64,000 bases of DNA from RDXT01 sp033765305 (GCA_033765305.1 JANRID010000007.1:1-64000); one strand, 5' to 3'; counted from the first letter of the stretch, positions 7,011 through 16,511 are shown. The notes: generated from the sequence alone by a model not told the origin. A program made the numbers and translations.

Positions 7011-8492
7011 ATGAAACATATCACATCCCATCTCCTGGTCTCGGCGCTGGTCAGCCTGGCCACCCTTGGCATCTATCACGCTACCGGCATCGGCCGCCAG
7101 TCCGCCGCATCCGGAAGCCCGCAGGCTTCCAATCCGAATTTCGTGTACAACGTAAGCGAGGAAATGCCCGCCCTCGCGCCCGGCGAAGCCCGCCCATTCG
7201 CCGACGCGCCGGCCAATTTCACCCAGGCCGCCCAGATGGCTACGCCTGCCGTGGTGCACATCAAGTCCAGCCGGACCGTTACCCAGACGTTCTACGACCC
7301 TTTTTATGAGTTCTTCGGCGTAAAACCCCGCCAGCAGAACTCCCGGCAGATGTCCAGCGGCTCCGGCGTCATCCTCGGCGCCGACGGCTACATCGTCACC
7401 AATAACCACGTGATCAAGGACGCAGACGAGCTGGAGGTCATCCTGCACGACAACCGCACCTACAAAGCCACCGTCATCGGCACAGACCCCTCCACCGACC
7501 TGGGCCTGATCAAGATCGACGCCCAGAACCTGCCGGTGCTCGAACTGGCCAATTCCGATCAGGTCGTGGTCGGCGAATGGGTGCTTGCCGTAGGAAATCC
7601 CTTCAGCCTGGCGTCGACGGCTACTGCCGGCATCGTAAGCGCCATCGGCCGCGATCTGGAGATCATCAAAGATCAGATGGCCATCGAGTCCTTCATCCAG
7701 ACCGATGCCGCTGTCAACCCGGGCAACAGCGGCGGCGCCCTCGTCAACCTCAGCGGCAAGCTCATCGGGGTGAATACCGCCATTGCCTCGCCGACCGGCG
7801 CCTACGCCGGCTATGCCTTCGCCGTACCCGCCAATATTGTCCGCAAGGTCGTGGCCGACCTGCGGGAGTTCGGGCGTGTCCAGCGCGGCTTCGTCGGCGT
7901 TACCTACGCCCGCAACCTCAACAGCGATCTGGCGAAGGAATTCAGCATCCCCTTCACCGAAGGCGTGCTCGTCGACGGTCTGAATGCGAATATGGCCGCC
8001 GAAAAAGCCGGCATCCGCAAAGGCGATGTGATCGTGAGCATCGATGGGGCTGCGGTGAAATCCGATGCCAAGCTGCTCGAATTCATTGCCCGCCACCGCC
8101 CCGGCGATGTGCTGGAGGTGCGGGTGTACCGCGACGGCGGCTATAAAAACTTCAAGGTCCAGCTGACAGACGAACAGGGCCGCACTTCTCCTTCCACCGA
8201 GGCCCGCAATCCGGTGCTGATCGAGCTCGGCCTCGACTACCGCGACCTGTCGCGCGAAGAGCTTGGCCGCCTGGGCCTGGAAAACGGCGTGCTGATCACG
8301 CGCCTTACCGCCGGCCGCATCCGCCAGCAGACGGATCTGCGCGAGAACTTTGTGGTGCTCAAGTACAATGAAGAGCGGCTTGGCTCCGCCGCCGAGCTGA
8401 CCCGAAAACTCGAATCGGCCCGAGGCAAGGTCCGGCTCACCGGTTTCTATCCCGGCTCCAACCGCCTCCTGGCGGTCGAATTCGAGCGCTGA
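7011..8492 (+). CDS. htrA: HtrA/Deg-family periplasmic serine protease
   Basis: 493 residues. N-terminal membrane anchor or signal segment HLLVSALVSLATLGIYH. The trypsin-like domain has the full catalytic triad: H133 (TNNHVI), D163 (STDLGLIKI) and S240 in GNSGGALVNL. Two PDZ regions follow, at about 280-375 (RGFVGV, VNGLNANMAAEKAGIRKGDV-like) and 390-490. DegP-type proteins degrade or refold damaged envelope proteins. The gene stands alone and ends at a strong hairpin shared with the convergent gene. Confidence 0.95.
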   Translation: MKHITSHLLVSALVSLATLGIYHATGIGRQSAASGSPQASNPNFVYNVSEEMPALAPGEARPFADAPANFTQAAQMATPAVVHIKSSRTVTQTFYDPFYEFFGVKPRQQNSRQMSSGSGVILGADGYIVTNNHVIKDADELEVILHDNRTYKATVIGTDPSTDLGLIKIDAQNLPVLELANSDQVVVGEWVLAVGNPFSLASTATAGIVSAIGRDLEIIKDQMAIESFIQTDAAVNPGNSGGALVNLSGKLIGVNTAIASPTGAYAGYAFAVPANIVRKVVADLREFGRVQRGFVGVTYARNLNSDLAKEFSIPFTEGVLVDGLNANMAAEKAGIRKGDVIVSIDGAAVKSDAKLLEFIARHRPGDVLEVRVYRDGGYKNFKVQLTDEQGRTSPSTEARNPVLIELGLDYRDLSREELGRLGLENGVLITRLTAGRIRQQTDLRENFVVLKYNEERLGSAAELTRKLESARGKVRLTGFYPGSNRLLAVEFER

Positions 8493-8516
8493 GCCAGCGC
8501 ATATGCCCCTCATGCG

Positions 8517-8548
8517 AAACGGCGCCCCCCTTCCGGGAGGCGCCGTTT
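8517..8548. terminator. Bidirectional hairpin terminator
   Basis: AAACGGCGCC at 8517-8526 pairs with GGCGCCGTTT at 8539-8548 around a 12-base loop that can extend the stem with CCC/GGG. Because A-rich and T-rich flanks form the stem ends, it can serve both htrA and the convergent T9SS gene ending at 8571. Confidence 0.75.
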
Positions 8549-8570
8549 GCAGTATATCTGCCCAGCCGGC

Positions 8571-11246
8571 TTACTTCACCGAAATGCTGCGGTAGGCAGT
8601 CCCGGCGTCCGTACGCACCTGCAGCACATAGAGACCTGCCGGCAGCTTGCCGAGGCTGAGGGTCTCGGAGACTTGCATCGTCTGCGGCACGCGGCCTTCC
8701 ACGACAGCGCGGCCCTGCGCATCCAGCAGCGCATACTGCACCGCGCTCATGCGGCTCAGCTGGAGATCGAGGGTCAGCAGATCGTCTGTGGGGTTGGGGA
8801 AGGCGCGGAACATGCGGATGCCTGCCGCCAGCTCGTCAACTGCGGTTTTGTTAGACACGGTGACCTGCCTGACCACTTCGCAGCCGTAGTAGTCGCGCAC
8901 GCGGACCTCGTAGTCACCGGCGGGCAGGCCGGTAGCCAGTGCCGTCGTCTGGGCAGGCGTGCTGTTCCAGAGGTAGGTGTAGGGGAAGGAACCGCCTGCG
9001 GCAGCCACACTGGCTGCGCCGCCGCTGCCGAAGTCGGGCTCGGCCTGCGCCAGCGCCGTAAGTTCAGCGGGGGCCGCAAGCGTAGCCGATGCAGTAGCCG
9101 TACAGCCGGCGGCATCGGTCACGGTCAGCGTGTAGGCGCCGGGCGCCAGGTTTTCAATCATGCTGGTGCTGCCGGTATTGCTCCAGGCATAGGTCAGATC
9201 GCCTTCGCCGCCTACGACGAGGGCTTCGATCCGGCCGTTGTCCGAGGCATGGCAGGTCGGGTTCGAGGCGGCCAGCGCCAGGTTGGGCGCAGCCTTGCGC
9301 CCGATGCGGACAGGCACTTCAAAACTGCAGGTGCCGTCGGTTACCGTCACTTTGTAGTTGCCGGGGGCCTTGCTGGCAATGCTGGCGGCGGTTTCGCCGG
9401 TATTCCAGACGTAGGTGGCATTGCCGGAGCTGCCGCTCAGGCTGATGGAAGCGCTGCCGGTATTGCCGGTGCAGGCGGCATCGTTCACCGTAACGGAGGG
9501 CGTGATGAGGCTGCCGTTTCCGCAGATATAGATCCCGCCGGAACGGGAAGCCATGAGGACTTCCTGCGTAGCATTGTCCTGCACCCAGGCCACCACGCGC
9601 ACGAAGCTGTGGGAGAAAATCGGATCGATGGGCCGCGTGCCGCTGACAGTCGTTTCGACGCCGGGCAGCGTCGATACCGCAGTGCCATTGGCATTGGGCA
9701 GGGTGTAGCGCATGATGTGATAGAAGTCCGTCTCGCCATTGCTGCCGGGCGGCGCATTGTAGTGCAGCTCGTCCTGGATGATGGCCACCTGGAGCACCGG
9801 GCTCGTTGCCGCTACCGGACGCACCGGGCTGGCTTTCACCGTCACGCTGATGGAGCCGCTGGCTGCCGACTCGGCGATATCGAGCTTATACAGGCCTGGC
9901 TTGGCGGTTTCGGTGTTGATCAGCGAGCCATTCACCCCGGCGGGGCTGCCCTGCCAGGTGCCGGCCAGCACAGTCGTGGGCACGCCGGTCACATTGTAGT
10001 AGACGCGGCGGGTGCTGTTGTCGGTGGGATTGAAGAAATAGCGGGGATCGTCGTTCGGAGCAGGCCAGGTCACGACCCATTTGACAGCCTGCGCCGTATG
10101 CGGATGCTGGCCGAGGGTAGCTTCGAGCGCCGGGTTCTGGGCGGCGCAGGGGCCGCAGTTGTGCTGGGTAAAGGACTCGATGAGCGCCAGGCGGTCGGGA
10201 TATTCCTCCGCTACATACACTTCGCGCTCCACGGCATTGTTGGTGGGATTTGCATCCGCTTCGCCATTGATCCCGTCCACCCACATGCGGATAGCGTACA
10301 CGCCCGGCGCCGCAGGTACCCAAGGCTGGAAATGCGTCAGCGTCAGGGGGCCATTGTAGTAGCTGTAGTGCTGCACCGGCGCCTGCACGCCATTGACAGA
10401 ATAATGGAGATCAAAAGACTTGAGCGGAGCGGCGCCGAGGTTCAGGAACGTGCCGGTGACCGATACCGGCGCATCGCTGTACTGGATGCTGGCAGGTATC
10501 TGAAGCGAAACGGCTTCCATATCGTTGTCCGGCTGCACGCCGGGGATGAAGGCGTAGTAGCTGTTGTCGGCGGAGGTGGAATTGGTGCCGGAGAGGTTGT
10601 TGAGGCTGGGCGAACCGGCCACCTGATAGGCAGTGCTGGCATCGACCTGCACGCCGAGGGTCAGGCCTGCCTGGCAGGTGGAGATCAGCGAGCCGCGCTG
10701 GTCCACGAGGTAGATATTGTGGGTGCTTTCTTCCAGCACGATGCTCCAGAACAGGTTGCAGATCGGAGAGCCGCCTTCGTATTCGTAGGCATTGAACATG
10801 ATCCACAGCTGGCGGTTCGGCGCGGTACCGAAGATTTTCCGGACAATTTTATCATTGCCGGTGCTGCCTTTGAGGCCCCAGATGCAGATGGACTGATCGG
10901 GAATGGCAGCAGAAGGCAGCTCCTGATTAATTCCGCCCGGCACGGCTGCGGCATTCACCGAAAAGGTCAGCACGCCGGAGGTAGATACCTTGTACTGAAA
11001 GGCAGGCTGGCCATTCAGCATAAACAAAAACGGCATATCCTGCACCTGACTCCAGGCAGGCGTAGCGGCACCGCCGGGATGGATCACCTGCCAGCCCGGA
11101 TCGAGGCCGCCCGAAAGCGGCACTTCGGCGTCCGTATTCAATCCGCCGGGGTTCCGGCCGATATTGGGATACGACAGCTGATAGTATTGCGCCTGCATGC
11201 CCAGATACATCAGCATGCAGCCTGCCAATAGTACAACGTTTCTCAT
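8571..11246 (-). CDS. Large secreted protein: Omp28/thioredoxin-like domain, SprB-type repeats, T9SS sorting domain
   Basis: 891 residues from MRNVVLLAGCMLMYLGMQAQ, a signal peptide; the frame extends 23 codons upstream without such sequence. Residues about 345-480 resemble the Omp28-related thioredoxin-like domain, with ALIESFTQHNCGPCAAQNPA (CGPC at 364-367), DPRYFFNPTDNSTRRVYYNV and GVPTTVLAG. Residues about 590-800 hold SprB-like repeats (NPTCHASDNGRIEALVVGG, TYAWSNTG, LAPGAYTLTVTDAAGCTATA). The end is a type A sorting domain: FPNPTDDLLTLDL and LPAGLYVLQVRTDAG. It should be exported, cleaved and anchored at the surface by T9SS. Function beyond possible thiol chemistry is unknown. Confidence 0.85.
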   Translation of the reverse strand: MRNVVLLAGCMLMYLGMQAQYYQLSYPNIGRNPGGLNTDAEVPLSGGLDPGWQVIHPGGAATPAWSQVQDMPFLFMLNGQPAFQYKVSTSGVLTFSVNAAAVPGGINQELPSAAIPDQSICIWGLKGSTGNDKIVRKIFGTAPNRQLWIMFNAYEYEGGSPICNLFWSIVLEESTHNIYLVDQRGSLISTCQAGLTLGVQVDASTAYQVAGSPSLNNLSGTNSTSADNSYYAFIPGVQPDNDMEAVSLQIPASIQYSDAPVSVTGTFLNLGAAPLKSFDLHYSVNGVQAPVQHYSYYNGPLTLTHFQPWVPAAPGVYAIRMWVDGINGEADANPTNNAVEREVYVAEEYPDRLALIESFTQHNCGPCAAQNPALEATLGQHPHTAQAVKWVVTWPAPNDDPRYFFNPTDNSTRRVYYNVTGVPTTVLAGTWQGSPAGVNGSLINTETAKPGLYKLDIAESAASGSISVTVKASPVRPVAATSPVLQVAIIQDELHYNAPPGSNGETDFYHIMRYTLPNANGTAVSTLPGVETTVSGTRPIDPIFSHSFVRVVAWVQDNATQEVLMASRSGGIYICGNGSLITPSVTVNDAACTGNTGSASISLSGSSGNATYVWNTGETAASIASKAPGNYKVTVTDGTCSFEVPVRIGRKAAPNLALAASNPTCHASDNGRIEALVVGGEGDLTYAWSNTGSTSMIENLAPGAYTLTVTDAAGCTATASATLAAPAELTALAQAEPDFGSGGAASVAAAGGSFPYTYLWNSTPAQTTALATGLPAGDYEVRVRDYYGCEVVRQVTVSNKTAVDELAAGIRMFRAFPNPTDDLLTLDLQLSRMSAVQYALLDAQGRAVVEGRVPQTMQVSETLSLGKLPAGLYVLQVRTDAGTAYRSISVK

Positions 11247-11329
11247 AGAATCATCAGATAAAACAGGGTGAGTAGGGAAATGGATGATACGTAGCGGGAA
11301 GAACACGCTTGTCATATTTCGAGCGTTTT

Positions 11330-11337
11330 CAAAAGTA
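11330..11337 (-). promoter_or_regulatory. -7 element TACTTTTG upstream of the 8571-11246 gene
   Basis: TAnnTTTG about 84 bp before the ATG; no good -33 element at the expected spacing, so confidence is limited. Confidence 0.35.
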
Positions 11338-11415
11338 ATGAAAAAGCACTATTTCATTCGCATTCCGTCATACGCGCAACAGTTTTCGCTGGATCAGCCT
11401 CTCCGTAAAACGGCA

Positions 11416-11447
11416 GCCGCCCCTGACACCGGAGTATCAGGGGCGGC
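11416..11447 (-). terminator. Hairpin terminator of the membrane-protein gene
   Basis: An 11 bp perfect inverted repeat, GCCGCCCCTGA and TCAGGGGCGGC, with a 10-base loop. It lies 19 bp past the stop of the gene at 11466; on the minus strand a TGCCGTTTTAC run follows. Confidence 0.7.
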
Positions 11448-11465
11448 AAGCGGATGCATCCGGGA

Positions 11466-12758
11466 TCAGTTGTCGCGCGGCGCAGCCATCAGGCGCAGGT
11501 AGCGGCGCTGGAAGAACACATTCCAGGCCAGTACTGCGGCTGCAGCAGTCAGCAGCATAAACAGCGGACCGGTGAACTCATCGGCACGGCTACGGAAGAA
11601 ATCTTCAGTCTGCGCAAAGAAAACCAGCACCATTGCAGGCGTGGCGAGCACGGCGGCGGAGAGCGACGCGGTTTTCCAGAAGTTGAGCAGGCGTGAATTG
11701 GACCGGCGGAACGCCATGAAGAGCACCAGCCCGTACGCCGTGAAAGCCAGGAACGTAGCGGCCTCATCCTCTTTGCTGCCGAAACTGACGATTTCACTGG
11801 CAAGCACATACACCATCACCGATACGAGCGAAAGTGCTCCGCTGCCCAGCAAGGCTGCCGCGAGCACCTTCCACGGCGTCTGCAGGGCTGTCATGATGAC
11901 GAGCCACAGAAAGGTAAACGCCAGCACCAGACCGGAAAAATTATCACGGGAAATCCGCGTGAGATACGCCAGCATGGACGGGCTGCCGGCCACATCGCTA
12001 TGTGCCGACGCGATGCGCCGGAGATTATCTGCACTTTCATCGCTGATCTCTTCGATGGCATCGTCGCTGGTCATGTCGATTCTGGCCAGAAACTGCTGCT
12101 CGATCGTGCCGACGGAGAAGGGGAAACGGTCGTCGGTATATTTGCTGACCGCAGCCACATAGGCTTCAAGATGTTCCCGGCGCTCGGCAGCATGCGCATG
12201 GCGGACCATTTCGATGATTTCCTCATGCGTATAGCCCTGCGGGCCTTCGGGATACGCCATATAGGTATGGTGGTCATCTGTACCGCGAAGGCCCTGCAAA
12301 TACACATGGCCTCGGTTCAGAATCCCGTAGTCCTGCCGGATCTCCTCGCGGCTGGTCAGCTGGGCAATCCGGTACTGCGTGATGCGGAAGCTGACGAGGG
12401 GGGTCATGCCCATGAGCAGCAGCACGGCCAGCACGGCCGCCTGATCCCGGAGGAGATCCGCGAAGCGGAGCTGGCCATAGCCGTTGCGGATTTGGAACTG
12501 CGCGCGGAAAAAGATCCAGATCAGCACCCCGGCGGCAGCGGGCAGGAACGAGAGCGTGGTTTCCAGCGGCATATCCGGTACACTGCGCGTGCTGAGCGGG
12601 CGGAAAAGGCTGTAGATCAGCAGCAAGGCGGAAAAGGCCCCGCCGTACACAAGCACATAGTGCAGCCGGGTGGACCAGAGTCCGGGGCGGCGGATCAGCA
12701 GGGCATGATCCCAGCGTTTGAGAAAATCAGGCGTCAGCCCGTCGAGGAGGCGCATCAT
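11466..12758 (-). CDS. Uncharacterised multi-pass inner-membrane protein
   Basis: 430 residues. About three membrane segments lie in the first 130 residues (LVYGGAFSALLLIYSLF, LSFLPAAAGVLIWIFF, VLAVLLLMGMTPLVSF), then a soluble block of about 140 residues rich in charged residues (EEIIEMVRHAHAAERREHLE, DDAIEEISDESADNLRR), then about five more segments (LVLAFTFLWLVIMTAL onward). The arrangement, sensor-like loop between membrane blocks, suggests a periplasmic or cytoplasmic domain, but no family was recognised. It has its own promoter at 12811-12842. Confidence 0.6.
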   Translation of the reverse strand: MMRLLDGLTPDFLKRWDHALLIRRPGLWSTRLHYVLVYGGAFSALLLIYSLFRPLSTRSVPDMPLETTLSFLPAAAGVLIWIFFRAQFQIRNGYGQLRFADLLRDQAAVLAVLLLMGMTPLVSFRITQYRIAQLTSREEIRQDYGILNRGHVYLQGLRGTDDHHTYMAYPEGPQGYTHEEIIEMVRHAHAAERREHLEAYVAAVSKYTDDRFPFSVGTIEQQFLARIDMTSDDAIEEISDESADNLRRIASAHSDVAGSPSMLAYLTRISRDNFSGLVLAFTFLWLVIMTALQTPWKVLAAALLGSGALSLVSVMVYVLASEIVSFGSKEDEAATFLAFTAYGLVLFMAFRRSNSRLLNFWKTASLSAAVLATPAMVLVFFAQTEDFFRSRADEFTGPLFMLLTAAAAVLAWNVFFQRRYLRLMAAPRDN

Positions 12759-12810
12759 AGGGATTCAGATCGTGGGAGTTCCGGTTGAAACGGCTGTGCA
12801 TGCATGTGTA

Positions 12811-12842
12811 CGAAGATACGCTGTACGGGATTCAGATTCAAG
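12811..12842 (-). promoter_or_regulatory. Bacteroidota-type promoter of the membrane-protein gene
   Basis: CTTG, 20 bp, then TATCTTCG (7 of 8 to TAnnTTTG) reading toward the ATG at 12758. Spacing matches the TTG-N19-21-TAnnTTTG consensus used by Bacteroidota sigma factor. Confidence 0.6.
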
Positions 12843-12865
12843 GGAAAAAACATGCCCTGCGGCGC

Positions 12866-15292
12866 TCAGCGCCGCTTCACCCATTTGACCGCCGCCTGGC
12901 GTCCGCTGCCGTCCGTCACAACGGCTACATACACCCCCGGCGGCAGCGCATCGGTAGCCACCCGCCCCGCCGCCGACCGCAGCTCGGCCGACTGCAGCAG
13001 CTGCCCCCGCAAGTCGTACAGATCCAGCCGCGCCGGATGCCGCAGTTCGCCCAGGGTGTACTGCAGTGCCCCAGTCGAAGGGTTGGGATAGATCCTCAGC
13101 CGGATCGGCGGGGCCGGCGCGCCGGCAGATACAGCAGCGGGTGCGCAGTCGCAATCCGTCGTATAGACCTCAAACTCTGCCAGCCGGTAATACCCTGCAT
13201 TGTACCGGGTCAGCTGAAGCTGCACATAGCGCCCGCTCACCTGCTGAAGCTTCGGATACAGATCCACCCGTCCGTTTTCGCCCTGCACCCCGGCCAGCAC
13301 CTGCCAGTTCAGGCTGTCGTCGGAGACGCGGATCGTGTAGTCTTTCCCGAAGAAAATCCAGTCCCAGTGCAGCTTGACCGCCGAAATTGTGCGCACACGC
13401 CCCAGATCGAGCGTAATCGAGGCTTGCTGCTGCCCGAAGGCGCTGCTCCAGGCGGTCTGGAGGCTGCCGTCGTTGGCGTTGAAGGCCTGGTTGACCGGGC
13501 TGGCATCCAGTGACGAGGAGGCGTGAAGACTGCCCAGCTGCGATGCGGCAGGCCCTGTACGGCTGAAGCCGCTGTCCACCCAGCTTGGAATGCGGGCTGC
13601 CTGCAGCCCGGCGCCCAGCGCCTCGAATTCGGCCCGGCTCATATAATGCACCTGCGGCAGGTAGCACTGCATGAATCCATGCCGCCAGTTCACCCCGATC
13701 AGGGTGCTGTCGTACTGCGTTGCGGCCCAGTCGCTCTGGCTCCAGCCCAGATGATGCTCCTGCGGCGCCTGCGGGAAGGTCCATCCGGGGTCTACGTTCA
13801 CCCAGCGCATCAGCAGGCCCATGGACGACTGGGTGCCCCAGTCCACCCACGAAACGCCGTTGGCAGCGGTCGCATTCGCCGGCCGGTCGCCCGGACGCGA
13901 ATAGGCGATGATGTAATTCCGGTCGGCATCCAGCACCACCTCGTCGTCGGAGATGGCATGGATCGTGGTGGCCGGCAGCGGCGAAAGGGCATCGTCATCG
14001 ATGCCGCAGACACTCCAGTAGCGGATCTGGCCGCCAGCCATCACGGCCTGGCCCTGGCGTGTTTCGGGGAACAGGGGCATTTTGCCGGTCAGCACGGCCA
14101 CCATGCCGGGCTCCACCGTCACGCGCCGCCCCAGGTAGCTGGCGTAGTTGTTGGTGGTGGCATGCGGCTCGATGTTGCCGGGCGCGGGCTGAAAGGCACC
14201 CCGGCCGGTCCAGCCGAGGTCGATGGCGCGCACCCGTGCGCCGCTGTCGCGCCGGCTCCAGCCATTGACCTGGCAGATTCCGCTGAGCATGCTCCGCGTA
14301 ATGCCCCAGGACTTGTACCAGCCGGCATCCGGCCCAAAGTACGGGTTCACCTGGCCGCCCGTCACCCGGTTGGCGATGGTCGCATCCGCACGGCGCTGCA
14401 GCGCGGAGAAGTTGGAGCCGATGAAATACCGGGCGCCATTGGGCAGCTCGTAATACACCCGGGGCATGGGAACACCGCCGAGCGGCCCTGTTCCGTCGTC
14501 CGGACGGTAAATCCGGATCCAGAGGGCGCCGAGGTTCCAGTCGCCGGGCACCGGCAGCGGCGTGCCTGCCACCGTTTTGAAGCCCAGCGGCCCCTGCAGC
14601 ACCAGCATCGCCCCCCGGAGCAGATTGCTGCTGCTGCGGTAGGGATACTGATGGGCCTGGGGGTTCAGCGCTACCGGATCGCCGGCAGCCAGCTCGATCT
14701 CCAGGCGGTAGCTCCGCAGGGCCGCATTGCGGCTGGCCCCGATGCGGAACGGATTGGTATGGCCCGGCAGCGGCTCGATGTCCGCATCGGCAATTGCTAC
14801 TTCAGCCGTCCCAAACTGGCGCTGGGCATAGTACTCCTGCCCGTTGAGCGGCGGCGTGACCTGGATGGAGAAGAATCGGCAGTGCGGAAACTCCCCTTCG
14901 ATGACCAGCTTGCTGCCAAAGGGCGCCAGGGCTGTGCCCAGAAACAGGTAGGTCACATTCGGATCGGGAATTCCGCCCCGAAGCGAGTCCTTGCGGATGG
15001 GCCGGGCATAGCGTACCGCCCAAGTCTCGGCAGGGGTGGCCGCTGCGGGATCTTTGAGGTAAAAGTCCCGGCTGTCCTCGATGCCTGCCGGAATCAGGCG
15101 GTCCGGGATGCTGTCGGGCACCAGGCCCTGGGTCCAGCGCAGAATATAGGCCTCCAGGCTGTCGGAAAGTTCCCGGGCCTGCGCCACTGCGAGGGCGGGC
15201 GGCATCTTCGGATAGGGATCGGCTGGCGGCAGGCAGGCGGTCAGCCCGCAAAAGCATGCAACCATGAGCAGAATAGCGGGAGAGGTACGCAT
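12866..15292 (-). CDS. Secreted protein with discoidin-like (F5/8 C) domain and T9SS sorting domain
   Basis: 808 residues from MRTSPAILLMVACFCGLTAC. The start is chosen for its signal peptide, which carries a lipobox-like LTAC. Residues about 60-330 include WAVRYARPIRKDSL and LGALWIRIYRPDDGTG, which recall DUF1254/DUF1214-type sequences, but the match is weak. Residues about 587-707 look like an F5/8 type C domain (FNANDGSLQTAWSSAFGQQ, SITLDLGRVRTISAVKLHWD, GRYVQLQLTRYNAGYYRLAE). The end is a type A sorting domain (IYPNPSTGALQYTLGEL, LPPGVYVAVVTDG). It probably sits on the cell surface and binds carbohydrate or a similar ligand. A lipobox together with a sorting domain is unusual. Confidence 0.75.
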   Translation of the reverse strand: MRTSPAILLMVACFCGLTACLPPADPYPKMPPALAVAQARELSDSLEAYILRWTQGLVPDSIPDRLIPAGIEDSRDFYLKDPAAATPAETWAVRYARPIRKDSLRGGIPDPNVTYLFLGTALAPFGSKLVIEGEFPHCRFFSIQVTPPLNGQEYYAQRQFGTAEVAIADADIEPLPGHTNPFRIGASRNAALRSYRLEIELAAGDPVALNPQAHQYPYRSSSNLLRGAMLVLQGPLGFKTVAGTPLPVPGDWNLGALWIRIYRPDDGTGPLGGVPMPRVYYELPNGARYFIGSNFSALQRRADATIANRVTGGQVNPYFGPDAGWYKSWGITRSMLSGICQVNGWSRRDSGARVRAIDLGWTGRGAFQPAPGNIEPHATTNNYASYLGRRVTVEPGMVAVLTGKMPLFPETRQGQAVMAGGQIRYWSVCGIDDDALSPLPATTIHAISDDEVVLDADRNYIIAYSRPGDRPANATAANGVSWVDWGTQSSMGLLMRWVNVDPGWTFPQAPQEHHLGWSQSDWAATQYDSTLIGVNWRHGFMQCYLPQVHYMSRAEFEALGAGLQAARIPSWVDSGFSRTGPAASQLGSLHASSSLDASPVNQAFNANDGSLQTAWSSAFGQQQASITLDLGRVRTISAVKLHWDWIFFGKDYTIRVSDDSLNWQVLAGVQGENGRVDLYPKLQQVSGRYVQLQLTRYNAGYYRLAEFEVYTTDCDCAPAAVSAGAPAPPIRLRIYPNPSTGALQYTLGELRHPARLDLYDLRGQLLQSAELRSAAGRVATDALPPGVYVAVVTDGSGRQAAVKWVKRR

Positions 15293-15435
15293 ACGGAGTC
15301 TTGGGGATGCTTGCATCCTGTGGTGGTTGAAGCAAATCCGTGATGCGGGCGCAGCCAGCACCGGGAAAGCCCGGCTGCATCAGTATAACGCAGATGCCGC
15401 CCGGATCGTATGCTGCATCCGGAGTCCGGGGCGGA

Positions 15436-15467
15436 TTTGCCCCGTTTGTCCCTTTTGCGTAGCTTGG
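15436..15467 (+). promoter_or_regulatory. Bacteroidota-type promoter of the MCE-lipoprotein-hutI operon
   Basis: TTTG at 15436-15439, 20 bp, then TAGCTTGG at 15460-15467 (7 of 8 to TAnnTTTG). Transcription would start about 20 bp before the GTG at 15495. The next two genes follow with small or no gaps, so they are likely served by it. Confidence 0.65.
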
Positions 15468-15494
15468 CCTGTCATTGCAACCTAACCCCTGCAC

Positions 15495-16511
15495 GTGTTG
15501 AAAATCAGCAATGAAGTAAAATTCGGCTTTGTCGCCGTAGTGACCATCGCACTGATCGTATACGGGCTGAATTTCATGGCCGGTTCGCAGGTATTCGGAC
15601 CGCCGCTGGTGCTCTATGCCAGCTATCCGAACGTGGACGGGCTGGGCAAAAGCAGTCCGGTAACCATCAATGGCTTGCGCGTGGGCAAGGTGCGTACCCT
15701 CGACCTGGACCTGAAGCAGGGCATCATCACAGCCACCCTCGAATTCGATGACCGGCTGAACATTCCGGTCAATTCCGTAGCGGAGATTTACAGCGTAGAT
15801 CTGCTGGGTTCCCGCGGCATCCGGATTTTTGTGCCGGATACGGTGGAGGCTGCCGCTGAAGTGTTCAAAACCAACCAGGAAATTACCGGCACCCTTGCCT
15901 CGGGGCTCTTCGACCAGGCGGAAAACCTCGTCAAAAACGAAGGCGCCAGCATCCTGCTCGAAGTCGCCCGCCTGTCGGTGCAGCTCAACGAGATCGTATC
16001 GGAAATGCGCCGGGCCCTCAACGATCCCTCCAGCAAGGCCAACGTGGAAGGCACCCTGTACAATATCAAGGCCTCTTCCGAAAACCTGACCAGCATCACC
16101 CGCGAAGTGGACAGCCTGGCGCGTGTGATCACGACCATCGCCGGCAATGCGTCCAGCATTGTGGGGAACTTCGAGGGCAACAACCAGAATTTCAACGAGA
16201 TCATCACCAATATCCGCAAGACCAGCGACTCGCTCGTGACGGCTTCGACGGAAATCAAGACCCTCATGGCCGATGCCTCCACGGCCGTAGGCCGCGTGGA
16301 AAATCTGGTCTCCAAGGTTGATACCGCAGGCGGCACCGTAGGCCTGCTGATCAACGACCGCCAGCTCTACGACAGCCTTACCCAGACCACTGAGCGCATC
16401 AACTCGCTGCTGCGGGAGGTCAACAACAACCCCCAGCGCTTCTTCGACGACATCAAGATTTACCTCATCGAGCGGCGTCCGCCCAAATCTGCCGCCCGCA
16501 AGGAAGAATAA
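15495..16511 (+). CDS. MCE-domain (MlaD-like) lipid-transport protein
   Basis: 338 residues starting at GTG. An N-terminal membrane anchor (FGFVAVVTIALIVYGLNFM) is followed by an MCE domain at about 35-115, with YPNVDGLGKSSPVTINGLRVGKV and IPVNSVAEIYSVDLLGSRGI. The remainder is a long helical, coiled-coil-like region (repeated SLVTASTEIKTLM-type stretches). MCE proteins shuttle phospholipids between the membranes together with MlaE and MlaF, which are not in the window. The following gene is a coiled-coil lipoprotein 29 bp downstream. Confidence 0.9.
   Translation: MLKISNEVKFGFVAVVTIALIVYGLNFMAGSQVFGPPLVLYASYPNVDGLGKSSPVTINGLRVGKVRTLDLDLKQGIITATLEFDDRLNIPVNSVAEIYSVDLLGSRGIRIFVPDTVEAAAEVFKTNQEITGTLASGLFDQAENLVKNEGASILLEVARLSVQLNEIVSEMRRALNDPSSKANVEGTLYNIKASSENLTSITREVDSLARVITTIAGNASSIVGNFEGNNQNFNEIITNIRKTSDSLVTASTEIKTLMADASTAVGRVENLVSKVDTAGGTVGLLINDRQLYDSLTQTTERINSLLREVNNNPQRFFDDIKIYLIERRPPKSAARKEE

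Noticed and set aside
6807..8513. Minus-strand open frame opposite htrA
   Set aside because: The plus strand carries an intact HtrA with triad; the opposite frame is low-complexity.
8547..11231. Long open frame on the plus strand
   Set aside because: It lies opposite the T9SS gene and arises from high-GC codon use; its translation is Gly/Ala/Arg/His-rich without domains.
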